A stretch of DNA of 33,492 bases. Source: an uncultured Oscillospiraceae bacterium (GTDB lineage Bacteria; Bacillota; Clostridia; Oscillospirales; Ruminococcaceae). A program made the translations under genes and the position numbers. Below are positions 20,495-28,018 of the stretch, one piece after another. Numbering within the stretch: position 1 is the stretch's first letter; each line of letters begins with the position of its first letter. The notes beneath the pieces are model-generated. The model was not told the DNA's origin and did no database searches. It worked only from the letters and a program-made list of their open reading frames with translations. The stretch lies in the NCBI GenBank assembly GCA_910587135.1, contig CAJULF010000027.1, forward strand, positions 1 through 33,492. Direction: 5' to 3'.

Positions 20495-20965
20495 ATGGTA
20501 GTTATCGAATTGGAAAACGGCAAAAAAATCAAACTGGAGCTTTATCCCGATAAAGCTCCGATTACGACCGCCAACTTTCTTAAGCTGGTGGAAGCGGGAT
20601 TTTATGACGGTCTTATTTTCCATCGTGTTATAAAGGGATTTATGATACAGGGCGGCGACCCGACGGGCACAGGTATGGGCGGCGCAAAAGAAAAAATTAA
20701 GGGAGAATTTCTCGCCAACGGAGTGGCTAACGATATAAAGCATGTCCGCGGGGTTATTTCAATGGCGCGTTCAAAGCACCCCGATTCAGCATCGAGCCAG
20801 TTTTTTATCATGCATGAGGACTCTCCCCATCTTGACGGGCAGTACGCCGCTTTCGGCAAAGTGATTGAGGGTATGGAAGCGGTTGACGAGATAGCGCAAT
20901 CTGAAACAGATTACGGTGACAGACCTCTTAGGGATATCCGCATGAAAAGGGTGTATGCCGAATAG
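20495..20965 (+). CDS. Cyclophilin-type peptidyl-prolyl cis-trans isomerase
   Basis: A 156-residue cytoplasmic cyclophilin that speeds proline isomerisation in protein folding. Family blocks are TTANFLKLVEAGFYDGLIFHRVIKGFMIQGGDPTGTGMGG (catalytic Arg in FHRVI, FMIQGGD), GVISMAR, SSQFFI and LDGQYAAFGKVIEGMEAVDEI. There is no signal peptide. AGGAG lies 8 bases before the ATG and the promoter is a perfect consensus, so expression should be strong. It appears to be the first gene of a short unit with the unknown gene that follows 43 bases later. Confidence 0.95.
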   Translation: MVVIELENGKKIKLELYPDKAPITTANFLKLVEAGFYDGLIFHRVIKGFMIQGGDPTGTGMGGAKEKIKGEFLANGVANDIKHVRGVISMARSKHPDSASSQFFIMHEDSPHLDGQYAAFGKVIEGMEAVDEIAQSETDYGDRPLRDIRMKRVYAE

Positions 20966-21008
20966 CCGCAGACAGAGATTTTGACATTGTGCTTGAAAGG
21001 AACTGAAT

Positions 21009-21482
21009 ATGCCAAATCGTGAGTATGGTTTTAAAACCGGTGATTTTGCGGAAGAGGACATCATTAAAATTTTTGAAAAAGCACTCAATAAGGTTGCCAA
21101 GGAGTCGAGCGATCTTCGTGTTTCAAAAGGGCGAAAGAAAATGAAAATATATACCGGTCCGTATGGTCGTTCCACACCCGACGCGGAATCTCCGGAATAT
21201 GACCATATATATTTTTTTAAAGACAGATATATGTCTATGTTCTTACAGCTTTACCCAAACATGGAGACAAACGGGCGGATAAAGTTCCCGGAAGAGGGGG
21301 TTGTCTGGGTTTTATATGTCAGCATTTTTGATGACTGCCCGACTCCCAAAGAAATTTCAGCCGATACCCCAACAGATACAATTGAAGGATATGGAAATAA
21401 ATTTATACATGAGCTGTACCGGACGCTTCCCGGAGAAAAGGTGCTGCTTAAGGAATATGCCATGGGTGAAGATAGGGTTTAA
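21009..21482 (+). CDS. Uncharacterised protein
   Basis: A 157-residue soluble protein that I do not recognise. It has a charged helical N-terminal part (EEDIIKIFEKALNKVAKESSDLRVSKGRKKMKIY), then alternating strands (DHIYFFKDRYMSMFLQLYP, GVVWVLYVSIFDDCP) and an acidic C-terminal end. No signal peptide, membrane segment or obvious catalytic motif is present. AAGGAA stands 8 bases before the ATG. It probably shares the cyclophilin promoter. The pattern is that of the small immunity- or SUKH-like orphan proteins, but this is only an impression. Confidence 0.6.
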   Translation: MPNREYGFKTGDFAEEDIIKIFEKALNKVAKESSDLRVSKGRKKMKIYTGPYGRSTPDAESPEYDHIYFFKDRYMSMFLQLYPNMETNGRIKFPEEGVVWVLYVSIFDDCPTPKEISADTPTDTIEGYGNKFIHELYRTLPGEKVLLKEYAMGEDRV

Positions 21483-21780
21483 CGGATCAGCTGATATTTG
21501 ACTTGGTAAGTTTTGGCTTGTCGGGTGTTATCCATCACGGACAGCTGCCTGTTCCGCCATTTCAGCGAAGGGAAAATTAAAGGCATTTGTAAAAGCAAAC
21601 GGTAAAAGGGAGGGCTTACGCGTGAATTTTTCTCTGACTTGGCAAAAATTACCGAAGGATACGGTTTTGGCATAAATATGCAATTGCTTTATATGTGCAT
21701 ATCTAACAAAAAATAAACGTCATTTTTTGGCATATTGTGGTCTTTTTTTGTTTTTTATTTGATATTCGGCGCTGTCGCTA
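21483..21780. pseudogene. Possible degraded coding remnant, otherwise empty intergenic
   Basis: Two short open stretches in different frames read like leftovers of one gene: LVSFGLSGVIHHGQLPVPPFQRREN (about 21500-21575) and LTREFFSDLAKITEGYGFGINMQLLYMC (about 21615-21700), each ended by a stop and neither with a start or ribosome site. From 21700 the sequence is AT-rich with no feature I can name. Confidence 0.3.
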
Positions 21781-21809
21781 TTGACAAAAACGTTGTTTTA
21801 TAGTATCAT
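21781..21809 (+). promoter_or_regulatory. Promoter of the envelope gene group
   Basis: TTGACA (21781-21786), 17-base spacer, TATCAT (21804-21809), followed by an AT-rich start region and the deacetylase gene. Confidence 0.7.
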
Positions 21810-21876
21810 AATAGAATAGGGAAAGTACTGCGATTTTGCGCGGTACACTCGTGCGTCCGCGGGTCGGCGCGTACAG

Positions 21877-23052
21877 ATGATAAAGGAGAGTGCTCTGTTA
21901 CGGAGCATGAATATAAAAATGCGTTTTGGCAGCGTTGAATTCTTTAAGGTACTGATTAAAACGGTACTTACAATAGTTTTCTTTCTTCCGCTGGTTTTGT
22001 GCATTGTGTTTGGCGTGCTGTTGGCGAATACCAACAAAAAATTGTCGGATACGGAGCAGAAATGTCTGGAGGCAGAGCGGAGCTATGAGCGTATATCGCT
22101 TGCAGCGGAAGTTCTCGTGGGAGAACGCGCGGGGTCTGTGGGCGATTTTTATGAGATATACAAGAAAAGCGGCAACTCCGATGAGGAGCTTATTGCCTAT
22201 GTAAGAGAGATAAACGGATATGTCGATGAGGGCGGCAAGGATACCTCAGAGCCTTCGCCTGCCGTTACCGAGCCTGTTTCCACTCCCGCACCCCCGCCTG
22301 TAACAACAGCTCCCGTGACAACTCCTCCCGTGCCGGAGGAAACGGCTGAGCCGACCGCGGAAAGCCCGTATGCCGACATACGCGCGGATATGGCGGTGGC
22401 TTCCGTCAGCGCGGAGGATATGGTGAGGGAGCAGGGCACCGTATATCTTACCTTTGACGACGGACCGTCGCAGAACACCTATACGATACTTTCGCTTTTA
22501 AGAAAATACGACGTAAAGGCGACATTTTTCGTTGTTCCAAGAAGAACCGACGAATGCTACGCGCTTTTAAAATCAATAGTCAGCGAGGGACACTCTATAG
22601 GGGTGCACAGCGCTACGCATGACTATGAGAAAATCTATGCCTCTGTGGAAGCTTTTCTTGAGGACTTCGGGGAGGCGTGGGACATAATTTACGACGCGAC
22701 CGGTGTGAAAACTTCTCTGTTCCGTTTCCCCGGCGGCAGCGTGAACGACTTTAACGGGGATACGCGTGACGCGATAATAGAAGAAATGACAAGACGCGGC
22801 TTCCGCTACTTCGACTGGAACGTGGACAGCTACGACGTTGGAGGCGCAAGCTGGTCGGAGATGTACAACTCGATTCCGAGGGATATAGCGCAGAATTACC
22901 GCTCGGTGGTGCTGATGCATGATTCCGCACCGAGAGAAAATACGGTTTATGTGCTGGAGGATATTCTGAAAGTGCTTGTCTGGGAAGGCTACAAACTGGA
23001 TAAAATCAATGATAATACGATGCCTGTGCAGTTTACAGGGCCGTATGCGTAA
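21877..23052 (+). CDS. Membrane-anchored polysaccharide deacetylase (NodB domain)
   Basis: A 391-residue protein: short cytoplasmic N-terminus, one membrane helix (about 30-52, LTIVFFLPLVLCIVFGVLLA), a coiled region, a Pro/Thr linker (about 125-160) and an extracellular NodB deacetylase domain (about 185-385). Catalytic motifs are complete: TFDDGPS (general base and metal Asp), HSATHDY (metal His pair), FRFPGGS, DWNVDSYD and VLMHDSA. It removes acetyl groups from peptidoglycan or another cell-wall glycan. The start is uncertain: AAAGGAG lies inside the first codons of the longest reading, so initiation at ATG 21907 or 21919 is as likely. The next gene encodes a bactofilin, suggesting localised wall remodelling. 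Confidence 0.88.
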   Translation: MIKESALLRSMNIKMRFGSVEFFKVLIKTVLTIVFFLPLVLCIVFGVLLANTNKKLSDTEQKCLEAERSYERISLAAEVLVGERAGSVGDFYEIYKKSGNSDEELIAYVREINGYVDEGGKDTSEPSPAVTEPVSTPAPPPVTTAPVTTPPVPEETAEPTAESPYADIRADMAVASVSAEDMVREQGTVYLTFDDGPSQNTYTILSLLRKYDVKATFFVVPRRTDECYALLKSIVSEGHSIGVHSATHDYEKIYASVEAFLEDFGEAWDIIYDATGVKTSLFRFPGGSVNDFNGDTRDAIIEEMTRRGFRYFDWNVDSYDVGGASWSEMYNSIPRDIAQNYRSVVLMHDSAPRENTVYVLEDILKVLVWEGYKLDKINDNTMPVQFTGPYA

Positions 23053-23070
23053 AAGGAAAGGATCATACTA

Positions 23071-24075
23071 ATGGGGATCAAGGATAATTTCTCACAGGCG
23101 GTAAAGGAGCTGTGGAAGAAGGACGGGCTGGAGCAGAATCCCGCCGCTTCGGGTGCGCAGCCCTCGGAGCTTGAGCGGTACTTACAGCAGGAAGGCGTTC
23201 AGCAGGACGATTCCGTCCAGCCCTCTCAATTTGAACAGTCTGCCGCGCAGGGCTTGCCCGAGCAGACCGCTCAGACCGCACAGTTCGGTCAAACCGATCA
23301 ATCGCAATCCGCTCAATATTCGCAGCCTGTCCAATCCGCCCAACCGACGCAGCCGGAGCAGTTTGAGCAGACTTCCCCGCAGACTGACGGCGGAGTTCGG
23401 TATAATCAGACCGCGCAGCCGGATCCCTCACAGGGCGGCATGAACATGAATGCTGCGCGCACAGCTCAGTCCGCCCCTCAGTTCGGCGGACAGTCACCCA
23501 TGCAGACCAATATGAACGGATATAACGGTCAGGGCGGTTACGGCGGTGGCTTTGTTCCTCCCGAGCAGGGCGGTTCAGGCGGCACTCCTGCCGCTTCCGA
23601 GGTGGACGAGATCACCGTTATCTCCAAAAACACGATAATTGACGGAAATGTGCGCTCCCTTGCCAATATGCAGATAGACGGCAACATAAAGGGCAATATC
23701 GAAACTACCCGCAACATAGATATGACGGGCAAGGTAGTCGGAGATATCACCTGCAACAACGCGGGAATGTCCTCCGCGGCTATGCAGGGAAATGTTACCC
23801 TTAAGGGTAGAATGAAGATGGACAGAGATACTATACTTATCGGAGATCTTTCTTCGCAGTATGCTGACGTAAACGGAAGAATACGCGGAAAGCTGGACAT
23901 AACGGGAAGAGCGGAGCTGAAGCGGGACGCGATAGTGTTCGGCGATATCAACGCTTCCACTATCGCCGTGACCGACGGCGCGATTATCCAGGGCTACGTA
24001 AACACCACGTTCCTGTCCAAGGAGGACAGCCGCAGCGCTATTCCCGAGGCTATCACCTTTGACAGCAAGGAGTGA
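23071..24075 (+). CDS. Bactofilin with long Gln-rich N-terminal arm
   Basis: A 334-residue protein. Residues 1-185 are a low-complexity arm rich in Gln, Ser, Pro and Gly (repeated AQ, SQP and EQ units). Residues 187-320 are a bactofilin beta-helix: TVISKNTIIDGNV, MQIDGNIKGNIE, IDMTGKVVGDI, VNGRIRGKLDI and IVFGDINASTI, the repeated G-x-[IV]-x-G rungs. Bactofilins polymerise without nucleotide into cytoskeletal filaments that place wall enzymes. GGAAAGGA lies 8-12 bases before the ATG, and the gene is 18 bases after the deacetylase stop. The arm is much longer than the short tails of typical bactofilins. Confidence 0.9.
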   Translation: MGIKDNFSQAVKELWKKDGLEQNPAASGAQPSELERYLQQEGVQQDDSVQPSQFEQSAAQGLPEQTAQTAQFGQTDQSQSAQYSQPVQSAQPTQPEQFEQTSPQTDGGVRYNQTAQPDPSQGGMNMNAARTAQSAPQFGGQSPMQTNMNGYNGQGGYGGGFVPPEQGGSGGTPAASEVDEITVISKNTIIDGNVRSLANMQIDGNIKGNIETTRNIDMTGKVVGDITCNNAGMSSAAMQGNVTLKGRMKMDRDTILIGDLSSQYADVNGRIRGKLDITGRAELKRDAIVFGDINASTIAVTDGAIIQGYVNTTFLSKEDSRSAIPEAITFDSKE

Positions 24076-24155
24076 GATTGAGACGCGTGAAACACCGGTA
24101 AGCGTCTGACGTCGTTTTTTAAAAGTATCTTTTTTTGAAAGGCAAATATAATAGT

Positions 24156-24896
24156 ATGAGTGAAAAAAAATATAAAGAGAACAAAAGCATTATTCCTTTG
24201 GTGTCGACCATCGTTATCGCCGTTATAGCAATAGTGCTGGCGATAGTGGCGATAATGACGCTGAAGAAAGATAAGCCGGGAGAAAATTCTTTGTCAACGG
24301 CAGTGGATAATTTCGTGCCCACGGACGCGCTTATTGAGGAATGCACCTATGCGGCACACGATCTGGTGAGGGATAATTTTTCCGTGATACGACTATATAT
24401 TACCGAGGGTCTGGCGCATTTCGACGAGCCTTACGGCAATCTTCCCGAGGACGGCATTTATACCGTAAACTCCACCGAGTACTCCTCGCTGGAGCAGATC
24501 GAGGAGATGCTCAAGTCGATTTATGTCAATTCCGAGGCTGAGCGGGTGCTCACAAATATCGACGGAAACGGCAAGGCGGTATATGTCAACCGTGAGATAC
24601 TGGTGGACGCTGTGTATACCGATGAGGCGGAAAGCGGCGAATCCCGTCCGCTTTATACCACCGAAACGGTTCTCGGCATAAGCGCGGACTTTACCCCCGA
24701 TACAAGCTACACCAAGGATTGGTCGACCTGCAATATCGCGGTGCTTCCCAAATCCGAAACGGAGTGTGAGCTTACGATTTATCTCGGCGGGCTTACCCCC
24801 GATTCCGAAATAGATGAGAACAATAAGGATTCCGTGCTGGAAACTGCTATGCGGAAGATCGACGGCGAGTGGCGGCTTGCCCAGTTTGTGTACTGA
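24156..24896 (+). CDS. Uncharacterised single-pass membrane protein
   Basis: A 246-residue protein with a Lys-rich N-terminus, one membrane helix (about 14-36, LVSTIVIAVIAIVLAIVAIM) and an acidic extracellular domain. The domain pattern (YGNLPEDGIYTVNSTEYSSLEQIEEMLKSIYV) suggests a small alpha/beta fold of the NTF2 or DUF4829 kind, but I cannot name it. I start at ATG 24156; a TTG at 24135 is a poorer choice. The stop overlaps the next ATG (TGATG), tying it to the ATP synthase assembly genes although the product looks unrelated to them. Confidence 0.7.
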   Translation: MSEKKYKENKSIIPLVSTIVIAVIAIVLAIVAIMTLKKDKPGENSLSTAVDNFVPTDALIEECTYAAHDLVRDNFSVIRLYITEGLAHFDEPYGNLPEDGIYTVNSTEYSSLEQIEEMLKSIYVNSEAERVLTNIDGNGKAVYVNREILVDAVYTDEAESGESRPLYTTETVLGISADFTPDTSYTKDWSTCNIAVLPKSETECELTIYLGGLTPDSEIDENNKDSVLETAMRKIDGEWRLAQFVY

Positions 24897-25198
24897 TGAA
24901 AAAGAAAGATAATCTTGTATCGGTCTATGCGACGGTGAGTCAGTTGGTTTTTGTGATAATCACGCCGCTGCTCATATTTATCGTGGGCGGGTACTTTGTA
25001 ACGCAGCGCTTTGAGCTGCCGGAGTGGGTAATGGGCGTCTGTGTGGCGCTTGGACTTATTATTATGATAGGCGGGGCGGTGTCCTATCTGGGGCAGCTTA
25101 TAAAGCTGTACGGAAAAGATGAAAAGAACGTTCCCAAGTCCTATAGCGCCCCGCGCGACAACGATTACTACGACGACTATAAGGATATGCGCAAATAA
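24896..25198 (+). CDS. AtpZ/AtpI-like small membrane protein
   Basis: A 100-residue protein with two membrane helices (about 16-36 and 45-68) separated by a short turn, and a charged Tyr/Asp-rich tail (DNDYYDDYKDMRK). Two-helix AtpZ proteins precede atpI and assist metal transport and rotor assembly of the ATP synthase; size, topology and place fit, the sequence match is loose. It overlaps the previous stop by one base, so the upstream membrane protein and this one are co-translated. The gene is short of a good ribosome site of its own, consistent with coupling. Confidence 0.65.
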   Translation: MKKKDNLVSVYATVSQLVFVIITPLLIFIVGGYFVTQRFELPEWVMGVCVALGLIIMIGGAVSYLGQLIKLYGKDEKNVPKSYSAPRDNDYYDDYKDMRK

Positions 25199-25253
25199 CC
25201 GGAGATCAGCCGGTATATAAAGGAGCTATGCCGAGGACGCATAGATATGACCA

Positions 25254-25658
25254 ATGAGTATGGCAATCAAAAAAAACGAACCCGTTTATGAGGAAATGCG
25301 TTCGCTGCTGCCCTACTATCTGGCGGCAAACGGAGTGTTTTTCGCGGTAATACTGGTGATTTTCTTTGCGGCGAGGTTTGACTATACGCTGCTTGTGGGC
25401 GGGGTTTACGGCAATATTGTCTGCGCGGGGAATTTTCTCGCGCTTGGAAAAACCGCGCAAAGCTCGCTTAAACGCGGCAGCGCCAAGTCAGCCCAGACCT
25501 ATATGAACACCATGTACTGTCTGAGATATCTCGGACTGTTTCTTCTGCTTACAATCGGCGCGCTTGCGCCGTTTATAAACCTTGTCGCGACGGTGATCCC
25601 GTTGTTTTTTCCAAAGATCGCCATCACGATAAGAGCAATAATAAAGAAGGAGGAATGA
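25254..25658 (+). CDS. atpI: ATP synthase subunit I (AtpI)
   Basis: A 134-residue protein with four predicted membrane helices (LLPYYLAANGVFFAVILVIFF, TLLVGGVYGNIVCAGNFLAL, CLRYLGLFLLLTIGALAPFI, LVATVIPLFFPKIAITI), the AtpI pattern. AtpI helps assemble the c ring. Start assignment is not simple: ATG 25254 lacks a close ribosome site, but an AAAGGAG at 25219-25225 precedes a 9-codon reading frame (25228-25257) whose stop overlaps this ATG, so translational coupling through a leader peptide is possible. It ends 3 bases before atpB. Confidence 0.82.
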   Translation: MSMAIKKNEPVYEEMRSLLPYYLAANGVFFAVILVIFFAARFDYTLLVGGVYGNIVCAGNFLALGKTAQSSLKRGSAKSAQTYMNTMYCLRYLGLFLLLTIGALAPFINLVATVIPLFFPKIAITIRAIIKKEE

Positions 25659-25661
25659 TAT

Positions 25662-26381
25662 ATGCCGACTGCATTGATGCTCGCGTCGGAGAGCGGCGGC
25701 ATCACCGTAAACGGACCTCTTGTGGTCGTGGATAACCTGTTTGGTATTCAGGGACTGAGGCTGACGGAAAGTATTATTGTTCAATGGATAGTTATTGCGA
25801 TACTGCTGATCGTTGTGCTGATTCTTTCCCGTAACCTTAAGGTTGTTCCCGAAACCAGGAGGCAGATGGCGGCGGAGTGGATCGTAGGCTTCTTCTGCGA
25901 AACGGTGGACACCACCATGGGCAGGAAGTACAACAGATACCGCGCTTACATAATGGCGTTGTTCTGTTTCATTATGATCCAGAACCTTATGGGTCTTCTC
26001 GGGCTGCGAAATCCGACTGCCGACGTATCCGTAACGGGTACCCTGGCTATTATCACGTTCTGCCTGGTTCAGTTCAACCGTGGCAAAACGGGAAAGTTCA
26101 AGGGGTACATGAAAAGTTTTGTCGAGCCGCTGCCGTTTATGCTTCCGTTTAACATAATCGGCGAATTCGCAAACCCGCTCGCGCTGGCGCTGCGTTTGTT
26201 CGGCAACATGATCGCGGGCACGGTTATCAACGCGCTGATCTATTTTGCGCTCGGTAAGCTGGCTATCCTTATTCCCGCGATAGCATCTCTTTATTTCGAC
26301 ATATTCTCTGCGGTAATGCAGGCGTACATCTTCATTATGCTGAGTATGTCGTACATTTCTTCGGCTGACTGCGAGGGATAA
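25662..26381 (+). CDS. atpB: ATP synthase F0 subunit a
   Basis: A 239-residue membrane subunit forming the ion half-channels beside the rotor ring. Helices run through IVQWIVIAILLIVVLIL, AYIMALFCFIMIQNLMGLLGL, TGTLAIITFCLVQF, MLPFNIIGEFANPLALALRLFGNMIAG, and the C-terminal hairpin. The essential Arg is in LALRLFGNM. P-L-P-F-M-L-P-F-N and the N-P-L-A-L-A-L-R block are highly typical. AAGGAGG stands about 10 bases before the ATG. A 126-bp gap with three hairpins follows before atpE. Confidence 0.95.
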   Translation: MPTALMLASESGGITVNGPLVVVDNLFGIQGLRLTESIIVQWIVIAILLIVVLILSRNLKVVPETRRQMAAEWIVGFFCETVDTTMGRKYNRYRAYIMALFCFIMIQNLMGLLGLRNPTADVSVTGTLAIITFCLVQFNRGKTGKFKGYMKSFVEPLPFMLPFNIIGEFANPLALALRLFGNMIAGTVINALIYFALGKLAILIPAIASLYFDIFSAVMQAYIFIMLSMSYISSADCEG

Positions 26382-26390
26382 CGGCAGTCA

Positions 26391-26470
26391 CGGGACACGT
26401 CCCGGAAAAGTTTTTGTCTTATATCCCGCAAGGGATATGAACGCCGTATAGGTTGTGTTTGACGGCGTTC
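26391..26470 (+). promoter_or_regulatory. Three consecutive hairpins between atpB and atpE
   Basis: The hairpins are CGGGA/TCCCG (26391-26404), ATATCCC/GGGATAT capped by a GCAA tetraloop (26421-26438), and a perfect 9-bp GAACGCCGT/ACGGCGTTC stem (26439-26470). All are on the transcribed strand just before atpE. Such structures can stabilise or process mRNA so that the c subunit, needed in about ten copies per enzyme, is made in excess. Confidence 0.6.
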
Positions 26471-26507
26471 CAAATAAAATATTTTTATTTTACGGAGGAA
26501 AATGACA

Positions 26508-26798
26508 ATGGATGAAATGAAAATCTTGGCTGAAGGCATTGTACTCGGCGCTTCGGCGCTCGGCGCGGGCACGGCTATGATCGCGGGTCTTGGCCCGGGT
26601 ATCGGCGAGGGCTACTGCGGCGGCAAGGCAGTTGAGGCTATCGGCAGACAGCCCGAGGCTTCCGGCGCTATCACAAGAACAATGATCATCGGTGACGCGC
26701 TGGCAGAGACCACCGGTCTGTACGCACTGGTAATCGCGCTGCTTCTCCTTTATGCTAACCCCATCTTCTCGAAGCTTCTGGATTCTTTCGGAAACTAA
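26508..26798 (+). CDS. atpE: ATP synthase F0 subunit c (sodium-type)
   Basis: A 96-residue two-helix rotor subunit. Helix 1 holds GLGPGIGEGYCGGKAVEAIGRQPEA at the loop and helix 2 IGDALAETTGLYALVIALLLLY. The ion-carrying carboxylate is E67, followed by T68 and Y72, the sodium-binding signature; E34 stands where classic sodium rotors have Gln, giving the two-carboxylate site known from Fusobacterium nucleatum. I prefer ATG 26508 (GGAGG 9 bases upstream) over ATG 26502, which is too close to the ribosome site. Both give the same protein apart from two residues. Confidence 0.95.
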   Translation: MDEMKILAEGIVLGASALGAGTAMIAGLGPGIGEGYCGGKAVEAIGRQPEASGAITRTMIIGDALAETTGLYALVIALLLLYANPIFSKLLDSFGN

Positions 26799-26837
26799 TT
26801 GCTGCCGAGAAAAGCATAATGGGAGGAGAGAGCTAAA

Positions 26838-27377
26838 ATGCTGAATTTTATCAGTGAGGCCGGCGGATCGGCACAGGAAACACTTGCGCTGGTATCCATA
26901 GATCCGGGAACCATCATTTTCACGCTGATAAATACGCTCATAATCTTCCTCATCTTCAGATTTTTCCTGTACAAACCCGTCTGCGGCATACTTGACAAGC
27001 GCAAGGAGATGGCTGCCGCCGAAATAGCGGAGGCTAAGGCGGCAAAGGAATCCGCTGCAAAGGCGGAGCAGGAATACCTTGACAGGCTTGCGGACGCAAA
27101 GACGGAGGCTGCTGAGATAGTAAAGCAGGCTACCGCCAGGGCGCAGGCTCGCGAGGAGGAGATAGTCGCTGAGGCAAACAAGCAGGCGCAGAGCATCCGC
27201 GCCAAGGCGGAAAGCGACATTGAGCGTGACAAGAAGCGCGCAATCAACGAAATCAAGGACGAGATCTCCGAGATGGTAGTCCTTGCGGCAACCAAGGTCG
27301 TTGAACGGGAAATTTCGGAAAAGGACAACGAGGAGATTATCTCGGGATTCCTTGCGAACGTGGGAACCGCGGATTAA
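26838..27377 (+). CDS. atpF: ATP synthase F0 subunit b
   Basis: A 179-residue stator subunit with one N-terminal membrane helix (about 29-46, IIFTLINTLIIFLIFRFF) and a long Ala/Lys/Glu coiled coil (about 55-140, AEIAEAKAAKESAAKAEQEYL onwards). The C-terminal part (VVLAATKVVEREISEKDNEEIISGFL) binds subunit delta. GGAGGAGAG lies about 9 bases before the ATG. Length and layout are normal. It links F0 subunit a with F1 and follows atpE by 39 bases. Confidence 0.94.
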   Translation: MLNFISEAGGSAQETLALVSIDPGTIIFTLINTLIIFLIFRFFLYKPVCGILDKRKEMAAAEIAEAKAAKESAAKAEQEYLDRLADAKTEAAEIVKQATARAQAREEEIVAEANKQAQSIRAKAESDIERDKKRAINEIKDEISEMVVLAATKVVEREISEKDNEEIISGFLANVGTAD

Positions 27378-27421
27378 GCTGAAGTGCTTATGCGGCGAAT
27401 AACAGCGGAAAGGAATTTTTT

Positions 27422-27973
27422 ATGAACGACAAGGCTGAAAAAGTATACGGCGAAGCGTTTTTTGAGCTTTGCATGGAGGAATGCCCCGATAAGGCGTCGG
27501 ACATATTCGAGGAGCTTTCCGCCCTCGACGGCGTTTTCGCGGACAGCCCCGAGTTTGTCAAGCTGATGGGAACGCCCACCGTTTCCGCTGAGGAAAAGGC
27601 GGAGCTTATCAATGAAATCATAAGCGGCGGAAATGTGTCCGAGCTTTGCGGAAATCTTTTGTGCGTTCTCGCCGAACGCGGAAGATTCGGCTGCTTTGCG
27701 GGCATTGTGAAAAACTTCCGCGCGCGGTATAACGAGCATTTCAAAATTGCCGAGATCACCGTTACCTCCAACGCCCCGCTCAGCGATATGCTGAAGGAGC
27801 GGATAATCTCGAAGATGTCCGAGGTCACGGGAAAGAAGATATCCGTCAGGGAGAAGGTAGACCCCTCCGTTATCGGCGGTATCGTAATAGACTACGGCAG
27901 CACGCGTTATGACGGAAGCGTCAAGGCAAGGCTAAACGCGCTCAGGCAGGAGCTAAGTTCAGTTATAACCTGA
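27422..27973 (+). CDS. atpH: ATP synthase F1 subunit delta
   Basis: A 183-residue stator subunit joining subunit b to the alpha-beta crown. The N-terminal helical bundle (KVYGEAFFELCMEE... FVKLMGTPTVSAEEKAELINEI) and the C-terminal half (IAEITVTSNAPLSDMLKERIISKMSEVTGKKI, VDPSVIGGIVIDYGSTRYDGSVKARLNAL) are both complete. The GGIV-x-YG block is the family hallmark. AAAGGAA precedes the ATG by 7 bases. The gene lies 44 bases after atpF. Confidence 0.93.
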   Translation: MNDKAEKVYGEAFFELCMEECPDKASDIFEELSALDGVFADSPEFVKLMGTPTVSAEEKAELINEIISGGNVSELCGNLLCVLAERGRFGCFAGIVKNFRARYNEHFKIAEITVTSNAPLSDMLKERIISKMSEVTGKKISVREKVDPSVIGGIVIDYGSTRYDGSVKARLNALRQELSSVIT

Positions 27974-28018
27974 TGAACAGGCCTTACCGGAAAATCACGA
28001 CAGAAAGGGATGTATTTA

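Noticed and set aside
25228..25257. Nine-codon leader peptide before atpI as a gene
   Set aside because: Its ribosome site is only 2 bases from the ATG. It may aid coupling, but cannot be claimed as a gene.
26391..26420. Transcription terminator between atpB and atpE
   Set aside because: The first hairpin has only 5 pairs and is followed by GAAAAG before the T run. Termination here would silence the rest of the atp operon, and no promoter is visible before atpE.
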